A DNA stretch of 64,000 nt from assembly GCF_963678635.1 (NCBI RefSeq), contig NC_087063.1, positions 10,448,386-10,512,385 of the forward strand, in the 5' to 3' direction. Positions 58,801 to 64,000 of the stretch are shown here, piece after piece (position 1 is the stretch's first letter; each line of letters starts with the position of its first letter). The notes under the pieces are model-generated. The model was not told the origin of the DNA. It worked only from the letters and a program-made list of their open reading frames with translations, and made no database searches. Position numbers and translations under genes: made by a program. This DNA is from Symsagittifera roscoffensis. Taxonomy: Eukaryota; Xenacoelomorpha; Acoela; Convolutidae.

Positions 58801-61800
58801 CTATCTATCCACACCCAACTAGCTTTCCCGTTTTTACGAACTGGCAGTTGTGCTCCGTCAATCTTTAGTTCGGCGAATTTCTTTTGTCGCACAGCCATCA
58901 CCATGTAGTCACCCGAACTATCGGAGTCCCACGAGTGTACTACTGGCTTACGTGGGTTTACCCAACCGATGGAGCTCTCATGTTGGGATGCCAGGTCGTC
59001 CAGGTCCCCAGGACTGTCGTTGCCATCATGCTCCTGAACCATTCCCATTGCCTCGCGTCCTCGCTGATTTCCGCATTTCCTCCTGCAGGTACGTTCATAA
59101 TGCCCGATTTTTGGCAAACTTTACAAGTGACTCTCTTGGCTGGACATTTTTCCGTGTGCTCCCGTGTAAAATTGAGTTGGTCGCAATTATAACATCGATT
59201 GATTGGCACAGTGCCCCCTCGATTCGATCCGCGCCCCTTGTACGCGCCCCTACCCCGCGGACAGCTGTTCCTGAATCCTTCTCGTTTTATTCCAACTGGT
59301 TCTGATTTTATTTGAGTCGCCCCCAGCTGATCCCTGGTCCCCAGTAATTCCCCCGGTGGATGTTGCTACATACGATTTTGCGTGTTTGTCGCCACGCTCG
59401 TACGAAAGAGCAATTCTGTAAACTTCCTTCAGTGTTTTGGTGGATCGACACAACTCAATTTGCGCATCGCAATTGTTCATGTTTACAATAAAAACGTGTC
59501 TTAGAATTCGATCTTTTAATGCTCCAAAATTGCAAATGGCCGCTAGCCTGCTTAAAAGTGAATGAAATTGCTCAAGACTTACATTGATCTGCTGTTTCCG
59601 AGCGAGAAGTTGAAACTTTTCAGAGGTCTAATTTCTTCCCTTTTTGAATTCCGCCTCAATCGCGTCTAACATCCTCGGGTAACGAGTTGTTAAAAGGTCC
59701 AAATGGGGTCGTCTATTATGCAGTTTGTCCTGCCCCTTCTCGCCCAGGCACAATTCCAAGTTGGTTAATAAACTTTGTTTGCACCAACCGGTTTTTCCCG
59801 TCCATATCCGGCGGCAAAGCATGAATCTGGGTTTCTATCAGCGTGACCGCGAAATAGAAGTTCTTCGGGTTTCTTGAGTGCTTCGCTTCCATCCCGCACT
59901 GGAATCTGTTCTGCCAAAGCTCCCATAGCATTGGCGGTTATTTTTTACACGAGACAAAAACCAATCCCAACATGTTTTTTCTGTTAGATACTTATCTTAT
60001 TAGTCTAAGCATTTAAGCATGTCGCATAAAATTTTGACCATCTCATTTTTTTTAATGTTTAGCAATTAGGTAAACTCTTTCTGAGGATGGAAAAACAAAG
60101 TTTTTTCACTTTCAAATCTCATGTCAAGTTTGGTTGTATGAATTGCGTCAACAAGATGTGGCTTATATGATATTTCAAATTTGCGTTGTATCCGTACACT
60201 CGCAATAAAAGCAATTTTTTTTGCTAAGCTTAACCTCAACTTTTTTGTGCTCATTGATAAATTTATTGTTCTATCATTCTAGAAGAAATGTGCATTGAAT
60301 TGATCATATATGCATAATTTCTGCTACCCATTTTGGTTTTCAACGGAACTTTTTGAAATGACTTCTTGCAAGATCACCTCCTTCTTATAAAATTTTTGCA
60401 AGATAACCTCTGACTTAAAAGATCTTTCAAGATAACCGTCTTTTGTAAGAACCTTGCAAAAACTTTCGAGAAAACCTCCTTAATTCATTAGAGTGCAGCG
60501 TAAGCAAAATCAATCCAAATCAAATACTGGGGTGAAAGATCCTAACTTGGTCTATTTGGGAAGGGGGGCACAGGATCCTTGGGCTCGTTTATTTACTCAT
60601 TCTCTTCCCCCACCACTTTCTCATGCACCCCAAAACCGACAAAAAATAATTTCGCGAGTGAAACATTATTTTTTATAAGATTTTAGGATTTTTAGTTGTA
60701 AACGAGTCCTTTTCTGTAGAACATGTTGGAGAAGTATGACGTCATGCGGACCACTCTGATCGGGGATGTGCTGATGACGTCAGCATGTGTGTCCTACTTG
60801 GGCTGCTTCTCCAGGAAGTACAGGGAACAGTTGGTCTACGAGAAGTGGCCATTCAAACTGAAACAGTTTCCAGACGAGGTCAACAATTTAAAACACCGTA
60901 TTTTGTTATGCACTTGTTATGGCTCGGTAGGGATTAATTAAAAATCTCAATTCACGTAGTTATACATACGAATCCTATTTATTATTATTATTTTTTAAAA
61001 TTTATCGAATCTCTTATCTATATTTATACTTGTATTGATTGAACGCACTCATTCTGTTGCTGGAATTTGTTCAGGCCAAGATCCACACAACTGAAGGACA
61101 AGATCCCTTTTCCCTCCTCACTGATGGAGCCCAGATGGCCCAATGGGAGAACGAAGGACTCCCAGGTCAGATTGAGACACTTATTCAAATCATAGGCTCT
61201 TTTCCAGTTCCCCCTCCCTTTTCAAAATACCGTGTTTTATGTTTGTTTTACGTGTTATTACCGCTAAATGCGTGATGTTACGCTGTAGATTATGAACAAC
61301 AAATCTGTTTACAGATGTCGATTTGTTCACCACGCCAAATTTCATTGCATTATGACAACGTTAAATAAGCTTTTCAAAATTGAATTTGAAAGGGGGGAAC
61401 TGGAAAAGAGCCAAATCATTTTGACCAAATAGTTTCATATGATAGAATGACACAAAAAGAGCAAAAAATGGCTTACAGATCGACTCTCAAAAACAAATGA
61501 TGTCACGAAATGAATTGTCATTCATCATTTTCATTGTCATTATGTACAAAAAATAATCCATTATATTGAAAACAAAAATGGATTATAATCGATTATAATG
61601 GATTATAATGGATTTAAATTTTTCCAAAATAATCGATTATAATCGAATAAAAATCAATTACGAGGTCTAAATTTGACATGGTAATCGATTATATTGACAA
61701 CATTTTAGTCAACGAAAATCCATTATAATCGATTATTACACATGAAACTTCGGTGCGGGTGTCGATCTATCATGATGTAATAATAAAAAGTTTCTGGACT

Positions 61801-62160
61801 TTGCATAGGATCTATTAAAGGCTGTTAATCTTGTGCAAAGGTAGTCAGTTTCAATTACTTTTCCCTACATTTCAAATAACTCAGTCTTCAGTTGTCGCCG
61901 TTATAGCATCGATTCCTTCCAGTTTCTTAGAATATAATTACTTTTTGGATAATTTGTAGATCTATGTCAGCTATGTGTACGTGATTGGTGTGTATGGTGT
62001 GTGTAGGTGACAAGATGTCGTACCAGAATGCGTCGATAGTGACCAACTGTGAGCGATGGCCCCTCATGATTGACCCCCAACTGCAGGGCATCAAGTGGAT
62101 CAAGAAGAAGTACGAGAAGAACACCGACAACTTCACCGTCATCCGATTCGACCAGAAGGG
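28615..62160 (+). CDS. DNAH9/11/17-like: Axonemal dynein heavy chain, outer-arm beta type, 15 internal exons (AAA4 to AAA5)
   Basis: Fifteen plus-strand exons join in matching phases into about 860 codons without a stop: 28615-28802, 29492-29654, 30304-30570, 31036-31267, 35354-35679, 38925-39077, 39402-39485, 40536-40712, 44129-44278, 44990-45160, 53558-53668, 53886-54041, 60720-60878, 61075-61165 and 62007-62160. In order they encode the lead-in to AAA4, its P-loop (GVGGSGKQS), the FLMTDAQ region and SPVG segment, a charged insert, the outgoing stalk coiled coil, the microtubule-binding domain, the returning coiled coil, and AAA5 ([20 protein letters not shown]). The protein is the ATP-driven motor of ciliary outer arms. 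Similarity is best with DNAH9/11/17, for example [16 protein letters not shown]. Full chains have about 4,500 residues, so both ends lie outside the window or were missed. Exons are G+C-rich against A+T-rich introns. The paralogue is not settled. Confidence 0.93.
28860..28990 (+). repeat. SINE copy (3' part) in dynein intron
   Basis: AAAGCAACAT..CTCGACCC, an A-rich stretch, then TTGCTTATAGGTCTTAA and CGGCGGCTTTC align with the 3' half of the SINE at 29.2-29.4 kb. Confidence 0.5.
29213..29425 (+). repeat. tRNA-derived SINE
   Basis: A-box-like GGTGAAGTGGTTA (29,221-29,233) and B-box-like GTTCGAGGCCC (29,264-29,274) are followed by ACCATGATCCGTGCTCG and an A-rich segment. The same tail appears at 28.9 kb and, inverted, at 11.3 kb. 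Boxes are diverged, so pol III activity is doubtful. Confidence 0.65.
29492..29654 (+). CDS. Dynein exon b: AAA4 P-loop
   Basis: Acceptor TTTATAG, donor AAA/GTAAAC. Encodes CRINRILE, the Walker [10 protein letters not shown], and [11 protein letters not shown]. The intact lysine of the P-loop suggests nucleotide binding at AAA4. Confidence 0.95.
30304..30570 (+). CDS. Dynein exon c: AAA4 core
   Basis: Acceptor GGTTAG, donor AAG/GTACCT. Encodes [25 protein letters not shown] and ENCWKTFI, all highly conserved AAA4 landmarks. Confidence 0.95.
31036..31267 (+). CDS. Dynein exon d: end of AAA4 and start of the insertion
   Basis: Acceptor CCATAG, donor AAA/GTAAGG, ends in phase 1. Encodes [10 protein letters not shown], a [16 protein letters not shown] segment typical of AAA4, then a basic/Ser/Ala linker and KEKEEE that begins the charged insertion. 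Confidence 0.93.
31456..31782. mobile_element. MITE-like element in dynein intron d
   Basis: GGTACTCGTTTAGAAGTGTGGTC at the left matches, with three changes, the inverse of the right end (GACCATATTTCTAAACGAGTACC). A second inner pair (CTCGTTTAGAAGTGTGGTC near 31,511 and ACCATACTTCGAAACGAG near 31,730) repeats the motif. No coding capacity. Confidence 0.6.
32243..34400 (+). repeat. Duplicated ~600-700-bp unit with tRNA-like (SINE) segment
   Basis: Unit 1 (about 32,243-32,940) and unit 2 (about 33,772-34,365) share many words in order: GGTTTGA, GGCAAACT or GCAAACTCC, TCGAACA.CAAAAAGGT, TTTCGAGTTC, CATTGACAT, CTCTGTTTGTCAAGC, CATTGTTATAACC, AATTCGAATTTGTTTT, TCTAATTACAGACA and TTTAGCTTCATGCAA. 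A tRNA-like pair is present in each: TTACCGGTAAGGCGTTC with TATTTGATCCCC (32,826-32,874), and TATTCGATCCC (34,282-34,292). The leading ~200 bp is the dispersed family also at 12.4 and 43.6 kb. All within dynein intron d. Confidence 0.65.
35354..35679 (+). CDS. Dynein exon e: charged insertion and lead into the stalk
   Basis: Acceptor GTCCGTAG (phase 1 entry completes a Ser codon), donor GAG/GTAATA. The first ~85 codons encode a Glu/Lys-rich, low-complexity stretch without family similarity. The last ~25 codons ([22 protein letters not shown]) return to conserved dynein sequence before the stalk. The frame is open throughout and both splice phases fit. Confidence 0.9.
36030..38810 (+). mobile_element. 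Old LTR element related to the TRIM at 20.5-22.0 kb
   Basis: Near 36,333 an LTR-like end CCCAGTTCA is followed by TCTGGTGTGCAACCAATGAG, closely matching the primer-binding area of the TRIM. Then comes GGCCGGCCT with ACCGTGCT near 36,860-36,880, also shared. Near 38,438 GTAAACCCCGGATG matches the TRIM's polypurine area. Near 38,665-38,780 GGTAAGAATAAGATC, CACTAAAAAGTTGC and GATCTGAAATTACTCT match its LTR. The internal part (~2.1 kb) is longer than in the TRIM but has no intact ORF. Both LTRs are strongly decayed. Confidence 0.65.
38925..39077 (+). CDS. Dynein exon f: stalk entry (CC1)
   Basis: Acceptor CTGTTTAG, weak donor CAA/GTGTGT. Encodes [17 protein letters not shown], the conserved start of the outgoing stalk helix, then a heptad-rich coiled coil to STSTQ. 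Confidence 0.95.
39122..39141 (+). repeat. Poly-C tract
   Basis: About 19 consecutive C residues, 45 bases after the exon f donor. Length is likely polymorphic. Confidence 0.8.
39402..39485 (+). CDS. Dynein exon g: stalk CC1
   Basis: Acceptor GTTTAAG, donor AAG/GTAAGA, 28 codons. Encodes [19 protein letters not shown], the coiled coil that aligns with VDDLKAKLAAQEVELKQKN of beta-type chains. Confidence 0.95.
39506..39780 (+). repeat. (TTC)n microsatellite block
   Basis: Long runs of TTC interrupted by ACCATTTTCGTATTC, which itself recurs two to three times. It lies 20 bases after the exon g donor. Apparent ORFs here (poly-F, poly-S, poly-K/E) are artefacts of the repeat. Confidence 0.9.
39976..40208. 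mobile_element. Hairpin-forming foldback element in dynein intron g
   Basis: Left arm GGTCAAATGGCATGGTT...AATAATCACAGTTCCCGTAAAA is matched in inverse by TTTTACGGGAACTGTGATTATT...AACCATGCCATTTGACC, about 66 bp per arm. Outer ends GGTGTCAGTTTTATT and AATAATACCGACACC are also inverted. The right arm has an extra ~19 bp including GCGGCCGC. Confidence 0.75.
40401..40520 (+). repeat. 17-bp minisatellite, seven copies, abutting a 3' splice site
   Basis: Unit TAATTTTCATCTACTTG repeated seven times almost perfectly. It ends about 15 bases before the AG of exon h, so its T-rich units make up the upstream acceptor region. Confidence 0.92.
40536..40712 (+). CDS. Dynein exon h: stalk CC1 to the turn
   Basis: Acceptor TTTTTACAG, donor AAG/GTATTG, 59 codons. 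Encodes [19 protein letters not shown], repeated charged heptads, [12 protein letters not shown] and ALNTLNK, the hallmark end of CC1. Confidence 0.96.
41438..41520 (+). repeat. tRNA-like SINE head in dynein intron h
   Basis: A-box-like TAGTTGAATGG (41,442-41,452) and B-box-like GGTTTGCAATCC (41,481-41,492) with tRNA-like spacing. No other tRNA arm folds convincingly. Confidence 0.45.
41728..42820 (-). pseudogene. Degenerate minus-strand ORF cluster, probable mobile-element remnant
   Basis: Overlapping minus-strand frames (42,557-42,820, 42,154-42,381, 41,957-42,271 and 41,728-42,147) read like fragments of one protein with frameshifts. One holds [16 protein letters not shown], reminiscent of C-termini of Tigger/pogo-type transposases; the last is Arg/Glu/Ser-rich. 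No catalytic motif was seen, so the identity is a guess. It could also be a decayed host gene in the dynein intron. Confidence 0.3.
42780..43480 (+). repeat. Degenerate minisatellite of TCTCGACCAAAAATGG-type units
   Basis: The words TTTCGACTGTCTCGAC, TCTCGACCAAAA(A/G)TGGGTATG and GACTTTCT recur some 15 times at irregular spacing (about 30-70 bp). Open frames on both strands here follow from the repeat's lack of stop words and are not genes. Confidence 0.8.
43640..43835 (+). repeat. Copy of dispersed ~200-bp family
   Basis: GGCAAACTCCACTATTGAACAGCAAAAAGG, shortened here to its key words GGCAAACTCC and GAACAGCAAAAAGG, with TGTGATCGACTTCTAGTTTC and TGATCCAGTTTTCTCAA. It matches 12.4, 32.3 and 33.8 kb. 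Confidence 0.7.
44129..44278 (+). CDS. Dynein exon i: stalk tip into microtubule-binding domain
   Basis: Acceptor GATCTAG, donor AAG/GTAAAC, 50 codons. Encodes [16 protein letters not shown], with the conserved Pro pair where CC1 meets the binding domain, then [10 protein letters not shown] and [14 protein letters not shown]. Confidence 0.96.
44990..45160 (+). CDS. Dynein exon j: microtubule-binding domain
   Basis: Acceptor ATATCAG, donor AGG/GTATTA, 57 codons. Encodes [26 protein letters not shown] and [17 protein letters not shown], the core that contacts the microtubule lattice. Confidence 0.96.
45264..45961. mobile_element. 698-bp Tc1/mariner-type foldback MITE with TA target
   Basis: CAGTGCTGATTTAAATTAAC at the left is the inverse of GTTAATTTAAATCGGCACTG at the right. 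Both ends are flanked by TA (45,262-45,263 and 45,962-45,963). Complementarity extends along arms of about 320-330 bp up to a loop near 45,590-45,640, with shared words such as TTGGGCCC, GGGGTAAA and GTTTGTTGGGCT. No transposase. TACAGTGC with a TA duplication is typical of IS630/Tc1/mariner derivatives. Confidence 0.88.
46860..48215 (+). repeat. Three tandem copies of a ~450-bp repeat
   Basis: AAGACGAGTTT(T/C)ATTCA begins units near 46,874, 47,313 and 47,765. Later in each come GTGGATCTAACAT or GTAGATCTAACAT, GCTATATTCTAACT, TTTTGTGGGCT, GTCGCCACCAGC..AAAAGAAACA, GACGAGGGCAGT and TACAAACAGCTTAATTGT. A final partial repeat follows near 48,130-48,200. No conserved ORF, so probably a satellite-like expansion. 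Confidence 0.85.
48216..49261. other. Non-coding stretch in dynein intron j
   Basis: No gene supported. It holds A/T-rich sequence, with two similar words TCATTTAGTGATCATTATTCATTATTAGCGGAG and TCATTTATTGATCCTCATTC (given by key words) near 48,752 and 48,840. Confidence 0.35.
49262..51190 (+). mobile_element. Degenerate non-LTR retrotransposon (LINE) RT fragment
   Basis: The frame 49,269-49,625 encodes a LINE RT N-terminal part ([40 protein letters not shown]). Further on, in other frames, are [15 protein letters not shown] near 49,960-50,005 and FADDTST near 50,056-50,075, the catalytic-site pattern of Jockey/CR1-like RTs. A 72-bp duplication (50,785-50,925) and many stops follow. The C-terminal frame at 50,875-51,114 ends near the element tail. 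No endonuclease domain, so 5'-truncated and dead. Confidence 0.8.
51503..51690. mobile_element. Short inverted-repeat element
   Basis: CTTCCCCTCCCACCT near 51,504 is the inverse of AGGTGGGAGGGGGTCG near 51,669 except for one or two bases. About 190 bp, no ORF. Possibly a MITE. Confidence 0.45.
52035..53149 (+). repeat. Tandem duplication, ~585-bp period, two copies
   Basis: Copy 1 (52,035-52,609) and copy 2 (52,620-53,149) are nearly identical from TAGCTGTATGGCT to GAAAGTTCGAGGA. Copy 2 lacks about 45 bp after the CTTGTTTCTGTTTT word. Both contain TCCTAGGTCCGCCCTGAAAA, a hAT-like end. The high identity indicates a recent event. Confidence 0.92.
53188..53497. mobile_element. hAT-like MITE with poly-G tract
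   Basis: The left end (GGGCGGATTTAGG) and the inverse of the right end (CATAGATCCGCCCCTG) form inverted termini of the common hAT type CAGGGGCGGATCTAGG. A run of about 19 G follows the left end. No clean 8-bp target duplication was found. It lies directly after the tandem duplication in dynein intron j. Confidence 0.55.
53558..53668 (+). CDS. Dynein exon k: start of returning stalk (CC2)
   Basis: Acceptor GTTTCAG, donor AAG/GTCAGT, 37 codons. Encodes [20 protein letters not shown] then AAAREKL, the conserved exit from the microtubule-binding domain. Confidence 0.96.
53886..54041 (+). CDS. Dynein exon l: stalk CC2
   Basis: Acceptor TTGTAG, donor AAG/GTTTGT, 52 codons. Encodes CC2 heptads and [22 protein letters not shown], then ESVRWK. 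Confidence 0.96.
54768..55563 (-). pseudogene. C-terminal pol tail of the second gypsy element
   Basis: Two minus-strand frames (55,231-55,563 and 54,768-55,184) encode Arg/Lys/Glu/Gln/Pro-rich, disordered sequence, including [17 protein letters not shown]. They follow the integrase core and probably represent its divergent C-terminus, interrupted near 55,190-55,230. Confidence 0.45.
55600..56349 (-). pseudogene. Integrase of the second gypsy element, broken
   Basis: At 56,116-56,349 the minus strand encodes a zinc-binding region ([19 protein letters not shown]). Further downstream come a core segment with IHVDEGTSF (second catalytic Asp) near 55,840, and [12 protein letters not shown] near 55,750, which bears the catalytic Glu. 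Stops and shifts between them mark decay. Confidence 0.7.
57130..57417 (-). pseudogene. RNase H of the second gypsy element
   Basis: Encodes [15 protein letters not shown] (first catalytic Asp), [25 protein letters not shown] (given by its key words SFASR and LEMLA), and the end [12 protein letters not shown], typical of the RNase H/connection region. Confidence 0.85.
57805..58641 (-). pseudogene. Protease end and reverse transcriptase of the second gypsy element
   Basis: 58,408-58,641 encodes a protease C-terminal part ([16 protein letters not shown]), where the related pattern is LLGRDWL. 57,805-58,008 encodes RT motifs [13 protein letters not shown] and [11 protein letters not shown], in which the usual YxDD reads FIND, so one catalytic Asp is Asn. 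The segment between is frame-broken. Confidence 0.75.
58749..59931 (-). pseudogene. Gag of the second gypsy element
   Basis: Minus-strand frames from 59,931 give a capsid-like part, then zinc-knuckle cysteines (CYNC..H..C near 59,165-59,200). A second knuckle starts with CKVC, and its GHYERTC half lies in another frame near 59,090-59,110, so a frameshift falls inside the knuckle. Downstream frames lead to the protease. Confidence 0.7.
59941..60719. other. Non-coding DNA before dynein exon m
   Basis: Contains a short imperfect repeat, TTGCAAGATAACCTC-type units of about 34 bp, three to four times at 60,363-60,482. No gene or LTR copy seen. Confidence 0.4.
60720..60878 (+). CDS. Dynein exon m: start of AAA5
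   Basis: Acceptor TTCTGTAG, donor GAG/GTCAAC, 53 codons. Encodes [20 protein letters not shown] and RKYREQL, the conserved start of AAA5 after CC2. Confidence 0.96.
61075..61165 (+). CDS. Dynein exon n: AAA5
   Basis: Acceptor TGTTCAG, donor CAG/GTCAGA, phase 1 exit. Encodes [21 protein letters not shown], a diverged version of the DPLS.LTDDA...W..EGLP motif. Confidence 0.95.
61555..61790. repeat. ATCGATTATAAT-rich repeat, inverse of the copy at 20.1 kb
   Basis: Dense GGATTATAATCGATTATAAT-type words. The right border ATGAAACTTCGGTGCGGGTGTC is the inverse of a border near 20,103-20,130. It lies in dynein intron n. Confidence 0.65.
62007..62160 (+). CDS. Dynein exon o: AAA5
   Basis: Acceptor GTGTGTAG, donor GG/GTTTGT, phase 2 exit. 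Encodes [19 protein letters not shown] then IKWIKKKYE and FDQKG. The next exon should begin with the residue completing G-Y; it is not within the last 1.8 kb. Confidence 0.96.
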
Positions 62161-64000
62161 GTTTGTATAAACAGTTATCATCTGGAGCAAACAATCAGTT
62201 TTTTTCAATAGATTCGAGGAACTTACTTTGTTCGTTCATCATTGAAAATGCATCATTTGTCAAACGATTTGAATATCAATGAACGAAATCAAGACACTTA
62301 TTTGGGTCGTTTCGTTGGATGTTGTTCTTTTCAGCAAAAATTTGTCCAAAGCTAAAGATCTTTTTTGGTTATAACAGGTATTATGAAAATGTACGGGATT
62401 GGTGTTTTTTATTATTATTTTTTGGGACGCTTTGGAAAATGTTTTCACTTTTTTCAAAAATGTAGTTTTTCTCAAAAACGTCTCTACCGATTTTCAAAAA
62501 GTGTTACCAATCGAGAGTTCGCCTACTCCCCTGTGTGCCTGCATAATTTCCTAGTCTCTTTTTTACCTTACCCCACTTTCTACAGCCTTCGAAAAAGTGT
62601 GGAGGGGGGGGGGAATTTTCGACCCAAATTTTTGGATTTTTTTCCATTTTCTCGAAAATTACAATCCCAAATCTGAGATTTTAGGTTCAACGGATATAAC
62701 AGATTGTGGAAAGCTCCCCTGAACAAGCGCTACGCCCAGTTTTTTTTCCATTATAAGTTATGGCTCTCGGAAAAATCAAATTTTGGATTTGTTGACCGTT
62801 TTTTGAAACTTTTTGACTTTTATCAAAAACTACCATACCAAATCTGAGATTTTAGTTTCAATCGAAGGTACGGGTTGAGAGAAGTTCTCCTGCTCGCGGT
62901 TACGCCCATTTTTTCTACGCAAAAAATTGACCCTCGGAAAAGTCAAATTTTCGATTTTTTGACCTTTTTTCGAAGCTTTTAGACTTTTCTCGAAAACTAC
63001 CCTCCCAAATATGGGGTTTTGGGTTCAACGGATAGAAAAGTTGTGGAAACTCCCCAGCATAAGCGGTGACGCCCAAATATTTTTACACAAAAAGTTATGA
63101 GCCTCGGAAAATTTGAGTTTTTTACCGTTTTTTGAAACTTTTCGACTTCGCTCGAAAATTCCCACCCAAAGCTAATGAGCAACGTTTTAAGCATCTTTCA
63201 ACCTAACAAGCTTCACTTCAAGTAATCACTTCACTTTTTTGAAAGAAAACTGAATTAATTGATGGAATTAACAGGTTTTGAAGTCATTATATTGGGACTT
63301 ACTTTTCTTTGCTATAGGTCTGTTTTTGAAATTACCCTTGTCCTTCCGCATTAATACAAAAGTTTCAAAAATTATCAAACAGGTTTTTCCAGCTTAAGCT
63401 GGCCTCAAGTTTATGTTGGTTTTTGGTTTTTTGTTTTACTTTCAATACCATCCTTTTTTTAGGTCGACTGAACTGATTTTGTGAGCGCTCTCACAAATCA
63501 CTATGAAGACCCTAATTTGGCCAAACGTTCTGGAGATCTAAAAATGGTACAAAACGGTGACCCTTTGGGTCAGTAGGAGTTCAATTACCTTTAATTTAAA
63601 GAGACGCCAGTTACGCTCACCGAGGAAGGGCATGAAAAATCTAGAATGAAAAAAAAAATCGGAAATTATACTATTCCCGGCGGAATATAAAAAAATTATA
63701 TGTTGAAATAGTCCAGATTCTTTAAATTATCAATCAACGAAATGACTTAGGTACAACAAATCTCAAGCAAAGGGTTTATCCAACAATTTTTATGATCTAT
63801 ACATTTGTTATGCTAGTGATTGGTTATGCAAGTAATTTTGACGCTCCAGCGTTTGTTGTGCAAGTGATTTATTTGCTGTATCTCAAAAAAATGATTGATT
63901 TTAAAAATAAAATTTGAGAGAAAAATGACTAAGTTTAATCATAAAAAACGGGTTCAACATACCAACAGCAAAATAAAACCGCATTCGGCATAATTCTTGT
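62161..64000. other. Dynein intron at the right edge
   Basis: No further dynein exon recognised to the window end. It includes the tandem repeat at 62.6-63.2 kb and a poly-G run near 62,604. Confidence 0.5.
62635..63175 (+). repeat. Three diverged tandem copies of a ~180-bp repeat
   Basis: Each copy has TCGAAAA(T/C)TAC, CCCAAAT(C/A)TG(A/G)G, TTTTAGGTTCAACGGAT or a variant, a CCCC after GGAAA.CT, GCG.TACGCCCA and CTCGGAAAA.TCAAATTTT. Units begin near 62,653, 62,822 and 62,992. Confidence 0.8.

Larger units (their letters stand above)
54186..59940 (-). mobile_element. Second Ty3/gypsy-type LTR retrotransposon, minus strand, degenerate
   Basis: Minus-strand frames give gag with zinc knuckles, protease, RT, RNase H and integrase in canonical Ty3/gypsy order. 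At the 3' end, GAAGGGGGAA is followed by TGTCATATGACGC (about 54,352-54,362), a likely polypurine tract and LTR start. The LTR could end at GTTACA near 54,186. No matching 5' LTR was found beyond 59,940, so the element seems truncated there. It is more G+C-rich than the left element, a different lineage. It sits inside dynein intron l. Confidence 0.85.

Overview
The window is eukaryotic nuclear DNA, very probably from an animal. It is A+T-rich, has large GT-AG introns, and carries many mobile elements (LTR, LINE, tRNA-derived SINE, Tc1-like, MULE-like and hAT-like). It also holds 15 exons of an axonemal (ciliary/flagellar) dynein heavy chain. No prokaryotic gene organisation, CRISPR or bona fide tRNA/rRNA gene is visible. 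I cannot name the species.

Layout. (1) 1-10.5 kb, + strand: a degenerate Ty3/gypsy-type LTR retroelement whose 5' end lies outside the window. The order is protease/RT linker, RT-RNase H, integrase, a small membrane ORF plus a P/S/T-rich region, an envelope-like ORF, and accessory ORFs of unknown function. A 77-bp segment with perfect intron signals sits near its end. (2) 10.5-28.6 kb: two minus-strand, A+T-rich host-type genes separated by repeats. One (15.1-17.6 kb) is spliced and has the second half of a vWA-like domain followed by a helical tail. The other (22.5-24.9 kb) is a long single ORF fusing a NERD-type nuclease domain to an SF1-helicase-like P-loop ATPase. Between them lies a small LTR element (TRIM) with a 4-bp target duplication. 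(3) 28.6-62.2 kb, + strand: 15 dynein exons with matching splice phases, about 860 codons. They run from just before the AAA4 P-loop through AAA4, the stalk, the microtubule-binding domain and the returning stalk into AAA5. The family is the outer-arm beta type (DNAH9/11/17-like). Exons are G+C-rich, while introns are A+T-rich and packed with repeats. (4) Inside dynein introns: SINEs, a 698-bp Tc1/mariner-type foldback, a 342-bp MITE-class element elsewhere in tandem DNA, a LINE remnant, a 585-bp tandem duplication, a hAT-like MITE, and a second, minus-strand gypsy element (54.2-59.9 kb).

How the genes relate. No dynein exon was found left of 28,615, although the first one seen starts in mid-protein. 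The two minus-strand genes and the left retroelement therefore appear nested in one very large dynein intron, unless the assembly is wrong or upstream exons were missed. The most unusual protein-coding observations are the NERD-helicase fusion, whose nuclease motif has Asn where Glu/Gln is expected, its vWA-like neighbour, and a charged insertion of about 100 residues between dynein AAA4 and the stalk.
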